Positions 1 to 5,580 of a stretch of DNA of 5,580 nucleotides are shown here, one piece after another. How positions within the stretch are numbered: position 1 is the stretch's first letter; each line of letters starts with the position of its first letter. Under the pieces are notes generated by a model. It was not told the DNA's origin. It ran no database searches and saw only the letters and a program-made list of their open reading frames with translations. The stretch comes from JANOGU01 sp031406135 (lineage in GTDB: Bacteria > Pseudomonadota > Alphaproteobacteria > Rhodobacterales > Rhodobacteraceae), in NCBI GenBank assembly GCA_031406135.1, contig JANOGU010000332.1, positions 1-5,580 on the forward strand, in the 5' to 3' direction. The translations under genes were made by a program, and so were the position numbers.

Positions 1-53
1 TTGCGCAAGTCCGATGCCGTCAGTTCCACCCGCGTGATCTCGATCCCTGCCAT
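1..53 (-). CDS. Partial N-terminus of a probable IS630-family transposase (runs off left edge)
   Basis: An ATG on the minus strand at 53-51 opens a frame to the window edge, reading MAGIEITRVELTASDLR. A good Shine-Dalgarno (GGAGG, complement of 60-64) lies 6 bases upstream, which supports a real start; two in-frame GTG codons lie directly before the ATG. The pattern 'IEITR..LTA.DLR' is what I associate with the first residues of IS630-family transposases in Alphaproteobacteria, where a helix-turn-helix DNA-binding domain follows and a DDE catalytic domain lies further on. None of those domains is visible here, so the family call rests on memory of 17 residues. It could instead be an unrelated small protein. 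The gene follows clpA on the same strand with an 84-bp gap, so read-through from clpA is possible. Confidence 0.45.
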   Translation of the reverse strand, partial: MAGIEITRVELTASDLR

Positions 54-137
54 CACCACCCTCCCCATCAAAGGTCAGTGAATCAGAGAAATACCCCCGA
101 GGGAATCCCCCAGAGTCAGACCAAGCAACCGTTGGTA
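54..137. other. Short non-coding gap between clpA and the left-edge gene; possible insertion-sequence end
   Basis: This gap lies after the clpA stop and before the left-edge start codon. Read on the minus strand it begins ATACCAACGGTTGCTTGGTC, then has runs of G around a short GGGATTCCC palindrome, then the ribosome binding site of the left-edge gene. If that gene is an IS630-type transposase, one terminal inverted repeat should lie here, and IS630 elements insert at TA dinucleotides. A TA is present at the clpA stop codon. The other end of the element is outside the window, so no repeat pair can be shown. I see no clear intrinsic terminator for clpA: the possible stems are short and have no T-run. 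Confidence 0.25.
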
Positions 138-2456
138 TTACTCCGCCGTCAGCAGCGGCGGCTTCTGTTTGGTCAGGCGCGGCTTGGCAGGTTCCTGGAA
201 CTGCAGGTCGATGCCGTCGCCCTTGACCCCCACCTGCACCAGGCCGCCCTTGACCAGCTTGCCGAACAGCAGCTCCTCGGCCAGCGGCTTCTTGATGTGC
301 TCCTGGATGACGCGGGCCAGCGGGCGGGCGCCCATCTTGTCGTCGTAGCCCTTGTCGCCCAGCCAGGCGGCGGCCTCGGGCGTCAGTTCGATGTGGACGT
401 TGCGGTCCAAGAGCTGCGCCTCGAGTTGCAGCACGAACTTCTCCACCACCTGCATGATCGACTCCTTGGCCAGCGGCGCGAAGGAGATGACGGCGTCCAG
501 CCGGTTGCGGAATTCCGGCGTGAACAGCCGCTCGATGGCCGCCGTGTCCTCGCCGGTCCGCCGCTCGCGGCCGAAGCCGATGGCGGCGCGGGCCTGTTCC
601 TGGGCGCCGGCGTTGGTGGTCAGGATCAGGATCACGTTGCGGAAATCGACCTGGCGGCCGTTGTGGTCGGTCAGCTTGCCGTGGTCCATCACCTGAAGCA
701 GGATGTTGTAAACGTCCGGGTGCGCCTTCTCGATCTCGTCCAGCAGGAGCACGCAGTGCGGGTGCTGGTCGACGCCGTCCGTGAGCATGCCGCCCTGGTC
801 AAAGCCGACATAGCCCGGCGGCGCGCCGATCAGGCGGCTGACGGCGTGCTTCTCCATGTATTCCGACATGTCGAAGCGCAGCAGTTCGACGCCGAGAGAG
901 GAAGCCAGTTGCTTGGCCACCTCGGTCTTGCCGACGCCCGTGGGGCCGGCGAACAGGTAGTTGCCGATCGGCTTTTCCGGCTCGCGCAGGCCGGCGCGGG
1001 CGAGCTTGATCGCCGAGGACAGGCTTTCGATCGCCTTGTCCTGGCCGAAGACCACGCGCTTGAGCCCCTTTTCCAGGTCGCGCAGGACCTCGGCGTCGTC
1101 CTTGGACACCGACTTCGGCGGGATGCGGGCGATCTTGGCCACCACGGCCTCGATCTCCTTGATGCCGATGGTCTTGCGCCGCTTGCTCTCGGTCACCAGG
1201 TGCTGCGCCGCGCCAGCCTCGTCGATCACGTCGATGGCCTTGTCGGGCAGCTTGCGGTCGTGGATGTAGCGCGCCGCCAGTTCGACCGCGGCGCGGATCG
1301 CGTCGGCGGTGTAGCGCAGGTCGTGGTGTTCCTCGAAATAGGGCTTGAGGCCGAAGAGAATCTTCACCGAATCCTCGACCGAGGGCTCGTTCACGTCGAT
1401 CTTCTGGAACCGGCGGCTCAGCGCGCGGTCTTTCTCGAAGTGCTGGCGGAACTCCTTGTAGGTGGTCGAGCCCATGCAGCGCAGCTTGCCGCCCTGCAGC
1501 GCGGGCTTCAGCAGGTTGGAGGCGTCCATCGCGCCGCCGGAGGTGGCGCCGGCGCCGATCACGGTGTGGATCTCGTCGATGAACAGGATCGCGTCGGGAT
1601 GATCCTCCATCTCCTTGACCACGGCCTTCAGCCGTTCCTCGAAGTCGCCGCGATAGCGGGTGCCGGCGAGAAGCGCGCCCATGTCGAGCGAGAAGATGGT
1701 GGCGCCAGCCAGCACCTCGGGCACTTCGGCCTTGACGATCTTCCAGGCCAGGCCCTCGGCGATGGCGGTCTTGCCGACGCCGGGATCGCCGACGAGCAGG
1801 GGGTTGTTCTTGCGCCGGCGGCAGAGCACCTGGATGCAGCGCTCCACCTCGGCCTCGCGGCCGATCAGCGGATCGACGTCGCCCTTGCGTGCCTTGGTGT
1901 TGAGGTCCACGCAGAACTTCGACAGCGCGGATTCCTTGACCTCCCCGGCCTCGGCCTTGGGCGTTTCCGCCGGTTCGTCCGCCCCGGTCACCGGCCGGGC
2001 CTCGCCATAGGACGGATCCTTGGCCACGCCATGGGCGATGAAGTTCACCGCGTCATAGCGCGTCATGTCCTGTTCCTGCAGGAAATAGGCGGCATTCGAT
2101 TCACGTTCGGCAAAGATCGCGACCAGCACGTTCGCGCCCGTCACCTCGGTCCGGCCCGAGGACTGCACATGGATCGCCGCGCGCTGGATCACCCGCTGGA
2201 AGGCGGCGGTGGGAACCGCCTCCGACCCTTCGACATCGGTCACCAGCGTCGAGAGGTCGTCGTCGATGAAATCGACCAGCGTCTTCTTCAGCGTATCGAG
2301 GTTGACGCTGCAGGCCTTCATCACCCGGGCGGCGTCGGGCTCGTCGATCAGCGACAGAAGCAGATGCTCCAAAGTCGCGAGTTCGTGGCGGCGGGCGTTG
2401 GCGTGGGCCAATGCGTTGTGGATAGCCTGCTCGAGGGTCTGCGAAAATGACGGCAC
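138..2456 (-). CDS. clpA: ATP-dependent Clp protease ATP-binding subunit ClpA
   Basis: ClpA is a hexameric AAA+ unfoldase that feeds substrates, including ClpS-delivered N-degron proteins, into the ClpP peptidase in the cytoplasm. From the GTG at 2456 the product is 772 residues, the usual ClpA length. In order: Clp N-domain repeats (about 1-145), an acidic linker (about 150-175), D1 with Walker A GDPGVGKT (223-230) and Walker B LFIDEIH (291-297), then D2 with Walker A GPTGVGKT (504-511) and Walker B LLLDEIEK (570-577). The IGF loop (626-628) that docks on ClpP is present, as is the sensor-2 GARPLARV (709-716). There is no ClpB-type coiled-coil middle domain between D1 and D2, and no ClpC-type UVR motif. 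The GTG start is chosen because AGGAG sits 7 bases upstream and homologous sequence begins there; the frame stays open up to 2567 but is non-conserved in character. It lies downstream of gloB on the same strand. No clpS is in the window. Confidence 0.97.
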   Translation of the reverse strand: MPSFSQTLEQAIHNALAHANARRHELATLEHLLLSLIDEPDAARVMKACSVNLDTLKKTLVDFIDDDLSTLVTDVEGSEAVPTAAFQRVIQRAAIHVQSSGRTEVTGANVLVAIFAERESNAAYFLQEQDMTRYDAVNFIAHGVAKDPSYGEARPVTGADEPAETPKAEAGEVKESALSKFCVDLNTKARKGDVDPLIGREAEVERCIQVLCRRRKNNPLLVGDPGVGKTAIAEGLAWKIVKAEVPEVLAGATIFSLDMGALLAGTRYRGDFEERLKAVVKEMEDHPDAILFIDEIHTVIGAGATSGGAMDASNLLKPALQGGKLRCMGSTTYKEFRQHFEKDRALSRRFQKIDVNEPSVEDSVKILFGLKPYFEEHHDLRYTADAIRAAVELAARYIHDRKLPDKAIDVIDEAGAAQHLVTESKRRKTIGIKEIEAVVAKIARIPPKSVSKDDAEVLRDLEKGLKRVVFGQDKAIESLSSAIKLARAGLREPEKPIGNYLFAGPTGVGKTEVAKQLASSLGVELLRFDMSEYMEKHAVSRLIGAPPGYVGFDQGGMLTDGVDQHPHCVLLLDEIEKAHPDVYNILLQVMDHGKLTDHNGRQVDFRNVILILTTNAGAQEQARAAIGFGRERRTGEDTAAIERLFTPEFRNRLDAVISFAPLAKESIMQVVEKFVLQLEAQLLDRNVHIELTPEAAAWLGDKGYDDKMGARPLARVIQEHIKKPLAEELLFGKLVKGGLVQVGVKGDGIDLQFQEPAKPRLTKQKPPLLTAE

Positions 2457-2463
2457 GTTCGTG
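2457..2463 (-). other. Spacer between the Shine-Dalgarno and the GTG start of clpA
   Basis: On the minus strand AGGAG (complement of 2464-2468) is followed by a 7-base spacer and then GTG at 2456-2454. This strong, ideally spaced site decides the clpA start in favour of the GTG over upstream in-frame codons. Confidence 0.75.
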
Positions 2464-2484
2464 CTCCTGTCCTGCGGGCGGGGA

Positions 2485-2497
2485 CGGGGCGACCCCG
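2485..2497 (-). other. Small GC hairpin in the clpA leader
   Basis: On the minus strand CGGGG (2497-2493) and CCCCG (2489-2485) pair around a 3-base TCG loop, about 17 bases before the clpA Shine-Dalgarno. No T-run follows, so it is not a good intrinsic terminator. It might affect mRNA stability or translation, or be chance in GC-rich DNA. Confidence 0.25.
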
Positions 2498-2520
2498 GAA
2501 CCACCCTGGCGTCTCGACCG

Positions 2521-2552
2521 TTAGACTTTGGTTTTATCCAGCGGGCTTCAAG
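2521..2552 (-). promoter_or_regulatory. Weak candidate clpA promoter
   Basis: The 171-bp gap upstream of clpA suggests its own promoter. On the minus strand CTTGAA (2552-2547) could be a -35 element. It matches the usual RpoH (heat-shock sigma) -35 consensus as well as a sigma-70 TTGAA core. About 15-17 bases further comes AT-richer sequence (AAAACCAAAGTCTAA), but no clean -10 hexamer. A heat-shock assignment would fit the role of Clp proteases but is inference from one half-site. Confidence 0.2.
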
Positions 2553-2627
2553 TGCTTTCCGCCGCAATAGTTCGCTTTGTCCGTGGCCGTGCTCAGAATG
2601 TGAACAACGAGATGGGCGATTGTGGGG

Positions 2628-3395
2628 TCAGAACTTGTCCTTCATCGCCCGCAATGCGGCGAAAACCTCGACCGCTGGCGCCTTGGGCAGTCCGGTCGTG
2701 GCGCGCAGTCCGGGCAGGTCAGCGCGCAGGAACGGGTTGGTCGCGCGCTCGTCCTCCATCGTCCAGGGCATCGGCCAGCCGCCCGCGGCCTTGATCGCGG
2801 CAACGCGGGCGACCCGCTCGGGGATCGCCGGGTTCTCCGGATCGGCATGCGCGGCGAAGCGCAGGTTGGCGGCCAGATAATCGTGACCGGAATAGATTTG
2901 GGTGTCGGCCGGATAGGCGGCGAAGGCCGAGAGCGTCGCCCACATCTCGGCCGGCGTCCCCTCGAACAGCCGCCCGCAGCCCGCCGCCATCAGACTGTCG
3001 GCGGAAAACAGGATGCGCTCGGCCGGGAAGTGAAAGGCGATGTGACCCCGCGTGTGCCCGGCGGCATCGCGCGCCACGCCCTTGGCGCGGCCGACGCGGA
3101 CCAGGTCGCCCGGGCCCACGGCCTCGTCCAGCGGCGGCAGGCGATGGGCGTCGGCAGCCGCGCCGGTCACCCGGGCGCCGGTCGCGGCGACCAGGTCGGC
3201 GGCGCCCTGGATGTGATCGGGATGGTGATGCGTGATCAGCACCTGATCCAGGTCCCAGCCGCGCGCGTCGAGTGCGGCCAGGATCGGCACGGCATCGGGC
3301 ACATCCACGCAGGCGGTGCCGCCGTTCTCTTCGCAGCGCAGGATGTAGGCGAAGTTGTCCGACAGACAGGGGACGACAACGACTTCGAGCGGCAT
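2628..3395 (-). CDS. gloB: Hydroxyacylglutathione hydrolase (glyoxalase II)
   Basis: GloB hydrolyses S-D-lactoylglutathione to D-lactate and glutathione, the second step of glutathione-dependent methylglyoxal detoxification in the cytoplasm. The product is 255 residues, the normal length. It is a metallo-beta-lactamase-fold protein with THHHPDH at 55-61 (metal ligands H56, H58, D60, H61), GHTRGH with H114, the bridging D133 in a FSADSLMAAGCGRLFEGTP segment, and H171 in SGHDYL, so every expected metal ligand is present. The C-terminal HAGH domain includes NPFLR at 220-224, a region that binds glutathione in characterised enzymes. The ATG at 3395 is supported by GGAGG 8 bases upstream. It is divergent from the methyltransferase gene and 171 bp upstream of clpA on the same strand; co-transcription with clpA is possible but not shown. 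No gloA is in the window. Confidence 0.96.
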   Translation of the reverse strand: MPLEVVVVPCLSDNFAYILRCEENGGTACVDVPDAVPILAALDARGWDLDQVLITHHHPDHIQGAADLVAATGARVTGAAADAHRLPPLDEAVGPGDLVRVGRAKGVARDAAGHTRGHIAFHFPAERILFSADSLMAAGCGRLFEGTPAEMWATLSAFAAYPADTQIYSGHDYLAANLRFAAHADPENPAIPERVARVAAIKAAGGWPMPWTMEDERATNPFLRADLPGLRATTGLPKAPAVEVFAALRAMKDKF

Positions 3396-3459
3396 GGCAA
3401 TTCCCTCCCCCGCAGCTATGATCGGGTGCCAGTCTGTGCCGGAAGGGGCGCCCGCCGCA
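3396..3459. promoter_or_regulatory. Divergent promoter region between gloB and the methyltransferase gene
   Basis: This 64-bp gap must serve both genes or be supplemented from inside them. On the plus strand TATGAT at 3417-3422 is a near-perfect sigma-70 -10 box. The bases 16-17 upstream give only a poor -35 (TGGCAA, 3395-3400), which would lie on the gloB start codon. A start near 3429 would give the methyltransferase a leader of about 30 bases. On the minus strand the gloB Shine-Dalgarno (complement of 3404-3408) is clear but I see no strong promoter boxes. Confidence 0.4.
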
Positions 3460-4212
3460 ATGCACCTCGACGTGCTGGACCTGAAGTCCTTCTACTATCG
3501 CACGCCGCTGGGCCGGGTGGCGCAGCGCGCCATCCGCGAGCAGGTGGCGGCGATCTGGCCGGATGCGCGCGACCAGACAGTGGTGGGGTTCGGCTTTGCG
3601 GTGCCGCTGCTGCGCCCGTATCTGGAAACCGCCCGGCGCGTGGTCGCCCTGATGCCCGCGCCGCAGGGGGTGATGCCCTGGCCCGCCGGGATGGCGAACG
3701 TCTCGGTGCTTTGCGACGAGGCGGGCTGGCCGCTGGGCACCGGGACGGTGGAGAAGCTCGTCCTCCTGCACGGGCTGGAAACCTCGGAGCGGCCCACCGA
3801 CGTGCTGGAGGAGGCGTCGCGCGTGCTGGCGCCGGGCGGGCGGGTGCTGTTCATCGTGCCGGCGCGGTCCGGGCTCTGGGCGCGGCGGGACGGCACGCCG
3901 TTCGGCTATGGCCGGCCCTATTCGGCGGCGCAGCTCGAGGCGCAGCTTAAGCGCCACGGCTTCACCCCGGAGCGCACGCTCTCGGCGCTGTTCGCGCCGC
4001 CGTCGCAAAGCCCGTTCTGGTTGCGCACGGCGGACAGCTGGGAGCGCCTCGGCCGCCGCTTCGGCCGCTTCCTGCGTGGTGGCGTGGTGATGACCGAGGC
4101 GACCAAGCAGGTCTGGGCACCCACGCGCGGCGGCCTGGGGGCGGTCGCGGCGCGGCGCTTGCGGCCGGCGCTCAAAGGCCTGCCGCAGCCCGCGATCCTG
4201 CCGGCGCCCTGA
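3460..4212 (+). CDS. Class I SAM-dependent methyltransferase-like protein
   Basis: From the ATG at 3460 this encodes 250 residues that resemble UbiE-type (Methyltransf_11) methyltransferases, with no recognisable substrate. A Rossmann-like start is seen at VVGFGFA (41-47), a modified form of the usual GxGxG SAM-binding motif, followed by RRVVAL (59-64). Then come TVEKLVLLHGLE (96-107, like the post-motif strand), DVLEEASRVLAPGGRVLFIVPA (114-135, the classic motif II/III region) and YSAAQLEAQLKRHGF (154-168). The C-terminal third is basic and proline-rich. No signal peptide or membrane segment is evident. The frame is open from 3355 with an ATG at 3418, but that ATG lies inside a candidate -10 box, and family-like sequence begins at 3460. 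A GGAAGGGG at 3441-3448 could be its somewhat distant ribosome binding site. It is transcribed away from gloB, a pairing I believe recurs in Rhodobacterales. It may act on a small molecule, or may have lost activity. Confidence 0.8.
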   Translation: MHLDVLDLKSFYYRTPLGRVAQRAIREQVAAIWPDARDQTVVGFGFAVPLLRPYLETARRVVALMPAPQGVMPWPAGMANVSVLCDEAGWPLGTGTVEKLVLLHGLETSERPTDVLEEASRVLAPGGRVLFIVPARSGLWARRDGTPFGYGRPYSAAQLEAQLKRHGFTPERTLSALFAPPSQSPFWLRTADSWERLGRRFGRFLRGGVVMTEATKQVWAPTRGGLGAVAARRLRPALKGLPQPAILPAP

Positions 4213-4273
4213 CGCTCCGGCGTGGGCCTGAACCCGCCCGAGTGCCCTTGCCGCACCTGCAAAACGCTCCTCG

Positions 4274-4298
4274 GCAACCGCCGGGTCTAAGCGGTTGC
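4274..4298 (+). repeat. Perfect 8-bp inverted repeat upstream of atpH
   Basis: GCAACCGC (4274-4281) and GCGGTTGC (4291-4298) are exact reverse complements around a 9-base loop. As RNA this is a stable hairpin, but it is followed by GGGGTCAG rather than T-rich sequence. It could be a Rho-independent-like end for the methyltransferase transcript without a U-tract, or a two-fold operator, since its right arm overlaps the -35 of the candidate atp promoter. Confidence 0.6.
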
Positions 4299-4323
4299 GG
4301 GGTCAGGATCGACCTGCTACACG
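4295..4323 (+). promoter_or_regulatory. Candidate sigma-70 promoter for the atp operon
   Basis: TTGCGG (4295-4300) and TACACG (4318-4323) are separated by exactly 17 bases, giving half-consensus -35 and -10 boxes, which is not unusual for GC-rich alphaproteobacteria. Transcription would begin near 4330 and leave a leader of about 90 bases before atpH. Position and spacing support it; the hexamers themselves are weak. Confidence 0.35.
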
Positions 4324-4421
4324 GCCACCAATTCGGGGCGCCGGGAATCTCCGGACCTGCCTCAGGATGGGTCTGTGCCTTGCGAAACTGCGGGCGCGGG
4401 CCTCTGCCACGTGGGGGATGC

Positions 4422-4982
4422 GTGTCCGAATCTGTCTCGATCTCAACCGGGATCGCCCAGCGCTATGCGACGGCGCTGTTCGAGCTGGCGAAGGAGGCCA
4501 AGGCGCTGAAGGCGCTGGAAACCGACACCGGGGCGCTGGCCGCCGCGCTGGCCGAAAGCGCCGACCTGCGCGATCTGATTGCCTCGCCGATCTACAGCCG
4601 CGAGGACCAGGCCGCAGTCGTCGCCAAGGTGGCGGCGAAGATGGGCCTGAACACGATCACCGCGAACACTCTGGCGCTGATGGCGTCCAAGCGCCGCCTG
4701 TTCGTGCTGCCGCAGCTTGTCGCCCAACTGCGCGCCCGGATCGCCGCCGAGAAGGGCGAGGTCACCGCCGAGGTCGCCTCGGCGGTGGCGCTCACCGAGG
4801 CGCAGGCCAAGGCGCTGGCCACGACGCTGAAGAAGAGCGTCGGCAAGGACATCATTCTCGACATCACCGTTGATGAAAGCCTCATCGGCGGGCTCGTGGT
4901 GCGGGTGGGGTCGAAGATGCTCGACACCTCCGTCAAGGCCCGGCTCGCGCAACTCCAGAACGCCATGAAAGAGGTCGGATAA
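4422..4982 (+). CDS. atpH: F0F1 ATP synthase subunit delta
   Basis: AtpH is the delta subunit (OSCP homologue) of the F1 part of ATP synthase; it ties the top of the alpha3-beta3 head to the peripheral stalk on the cytoplasmic face of the inner membrane. From the GTG at 4422 the product is 186 residues, the family length. The N-terminal helical domain begins IAQRYATALFELAKE (11-25), typical of delta subunits, and the C-terminal signature DESLIGGLVVRVGSKMLDTS (151-170) matches the conserved delta/OSCP pattern. The GTG is chosen because the homologous sequence starts just after it. GGGGGA at 4413-4418 is a plausible but rather close ribosome binding site (3 bases). The stop TAA is one base from the atpA start, so the two are co-transcribed. 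No atpF, atpB or atpE precedes it, consistent with the alphaproteobacterial arrangement in which F1 genes form a separate atpHAGDC operon. Confidence 0.96.
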   Translation: MSESVSISTGIAQRYATALFELAKEAKALKALETDTGALAAALAESADLRDLIASPIYSREDQAAVVAKVAAKMGLNTITANTLALMASKRRLFVLPQLVAQLRARIAAEKGEVTAEVASAVALTEAQAKALATTLKKSVGKDIILDITVDESLIGGLVVRVGSKMLDTSVKARLAQLQNAMKEVG

Positions 4983-4983
4983 C

Positions 4984-5580
4984 ATGGGAATCCAGGCTGC
5001 CGAGATCTCCGCGATCCTCAAGGAGCAGATCAAGAACTTCGGCAAGGACGCCGATGTTGCCGAGGTTGGCAGGGTTCTGTCTGTGGGCGACGGCATCGCC
5101 CGCGTGCACGGCCTCGACAACGTCCAGGCCGGCGAGATGGTCGAGTTCCCCGGCGGGATCCGCGGCATGGCGCTGAACCTCGAGGTCGACAACGTCGGCA
5201 TCGTGATCTTCGGCGACGACCGCGACATCAAGGAAGGCGATACCGTCAAGCGCACCAAGTCCATCGTGGACGTGCCCGCCGGTGACGCGCTGCTGGGACG
5301 GGTTGTCGATGGTCTGGGAAACCCGATCGACGGCAAGGGTCCGATCGATACGTCCGAGCGCCGCGTGGCCGACGTCAAGGCACCGGGCATCATCCCGCGC
5401 AAATCGGTGCACGAGCCGATGGCCACGGGGCTGAAGGCCATCGACGCGATGATCCCGGTGGGCCGTGGCCAGCGCGAACTGATCATCGGTGACCGCCAGA
5501 CCGGCAAGACGGCGGTGGCGCTGGACGCGATCATCAACCAGAAGGCCAACTGGGCCTCCGGCGACCCCAAGCGTCAGGTG
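4984..5580 (+). CDS. atpA: F0F1 ATP synthase subunit alpha, N-terminal part (cut by right edge)
   Basis: AtpA is the non-catalytic nucleotide-binding subunit of the F1 head. The window holds the first 199 codons of a protein that is normally about 510 residues. It begins MGIQAAEISAILKEQIKNF, the N-terminal helix that contacts delta. The beta-barrel domain follows (about 25-95, with VGDGIARVHGL at 34-44), then the start of the nucleotide-binding domain with LGRVVDGLGNPIDGKG (104-119) and the Walker A loop GDRQTGKT (169-176). No frameshift or stop is seen. The ATG at 4984 is one base after the atpH stop; GAGG at 4971-4974, inside atpH, is its ribosome binding site with a 9-base spacer, so translation may be coupled. 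Confidence 0.98.
   Translation, partial: MGIQAAEISAILKEQIKNFGKDADVAEVGRVLSVGDGIARVHGLDNVQAGEMVEFPGGIRGMALNLEVDNVGIVIFGDDRDIKEGDTVKRTKSIVDVPAGDALLGRVVDGLGNPIDGKGPIDTSERRVADVKAPGIIPRKSVHEPMATGLKAIDAMIPVGRGQRELIIGDRQTGKTAVALDAIINQKANWASGDPKRQV

Larger units (their letters stand above)
4213..4421. other. Non-coding region between the methyltransferase gene and the atp operon
   Basis: This 209-bp stretch shows no convincing gene; the frame in phase with atpH is open from 4242 but has no homologous character. It holds a perfect inverted repeat and a candidate promoter, described separately. It also has a second, looser inverted repeat TTGCCG/CGGCAA (4248-4253 and 4272-4277), whose right arm overlaps the left arm of the stronger hairpin, and the palindrome CCACGTGG at 4407-4414 just before atpH. 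No classic T-run terminator follows the methyltransferase stop. Confidence 0.6.

Noticed and set aside
1..81. Plus-strand open frame running in from the left edge and ending at the TGA at 79-81
   Set aside because: It is also open, but only for 26 codons, with no recognisable C-terminus. The minus-strand reading has a start, a good ribosome binding site and a familiar peptide.
88..115. Possible clpA terminator in the C-run/G-run sequence
   Set aside because: The only stems are 3-4 bp with tiny loops and no T-run on the minus strand, so a terminator cannot be supported.
78..2450. Long open frame of 790 codons on the plus strand, opposite clpA
   Set aside because: It is a shadow of clpA caused by high GC codon use. 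Its translation is rich in low-complexity H, L, G, R and D with no domain, and clpA on the other strand is certain.
3355..3459. Upstream start sites (3355 or 3418) for the methyltransferase gene
   Set aside because: The added residues do not look conserved, the 3355 start overlaps the gloB start region, and the ATG at 3418 falls within the TATGAT box.
2622..3950. Plus-strand open frame of 442 codons over gloB and the methyltransferase gene
   Set aside because: It spans two well-supported genes in other frames and its product is Arg/Gly/Ala-rich with no recognisable domain.
2719..4008. Minus-strand open frame of 429 codons
   Set aside because: It covers most of gloB and the methyltransferase gene out of frame; the arginine-rich, motif-free product is typical of GC-driven shadow frames.
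4295..4873. Plus-strand open frame overlapping atpH
   Set aside because: It is out of frame with atpH, Arg/Gly-rich, and lacks family features, while atpH matches the delta subunit along its whole length.
4443..5570. Minus-strand open frame opposite atpH and atpA
   Set aside because: It is the antisense shadow of two conserved ATP synthase genes and has no domain or ribosome binding site of its own.

Overview
This is a GC-rich chromosomal segment with strongly G/C-ending codons. ClpA, glyoxalase II and the AtpH-AtpA pair all look alphaproteobacterial, most like the Rhodobacterales (Rhodobacter, Rhodovulum or Paracoccus relatives). That placement is a judgement from protein character, not from a database search.

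Layout, left to right. (1) Positions 1-53, minus strand: the first 17 codons of a gene cut by the window edge. Its peptide resembles the start of IS630-family transposases, and it has a strong ribosome binding site. Positions 54-137 are non-coding and may hold the end of that element. (2) Positions 138-2456, minus strand: complete clpA, the double-AAA+ unfoldase of the ClpAP protease, with a GTG start. (3) Positions 2457-2627: clpA leader, with a weak promoter candidate and a small hairpin. (4) Positions 2628-3395, minus strand: complete gloB (glyoxalase II). (5) Positions 3396-3459: a short divergent promoter region. (6) Positions 3460-4212, plus strand: a small class I SAM-methyltransferase-like protein. 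(7) Positions 4213-4421: non-coding region upstream of the ATP synthase genes, with a perfect 8-bp inverted repeat that abuts and overlaps a candidate promoter. (8) Positions 4422-4982, plus strand: atpH (F1 delta), followed one base later by atpA (F1 alpha), which runs off the right edge.

Functionally this is mostly housekeeping DNA: regulated proteolysis, methylglyoxal detoxification and the start of an F1-type atpHA... operon separated from the F0 genes. The gloB and methyltransferase genes are transcribed away from each other. The gloB and clpA genes point the same way but are 171 bp apart, so clpA probably has its own promoter. I found no convincing undescribed system. The points most worth checking are the probable insertion sequence beside the clpA 3' end, the inverted repeat in the atp control region, and the methyltransferase-like protein with a shortened glycine motif.
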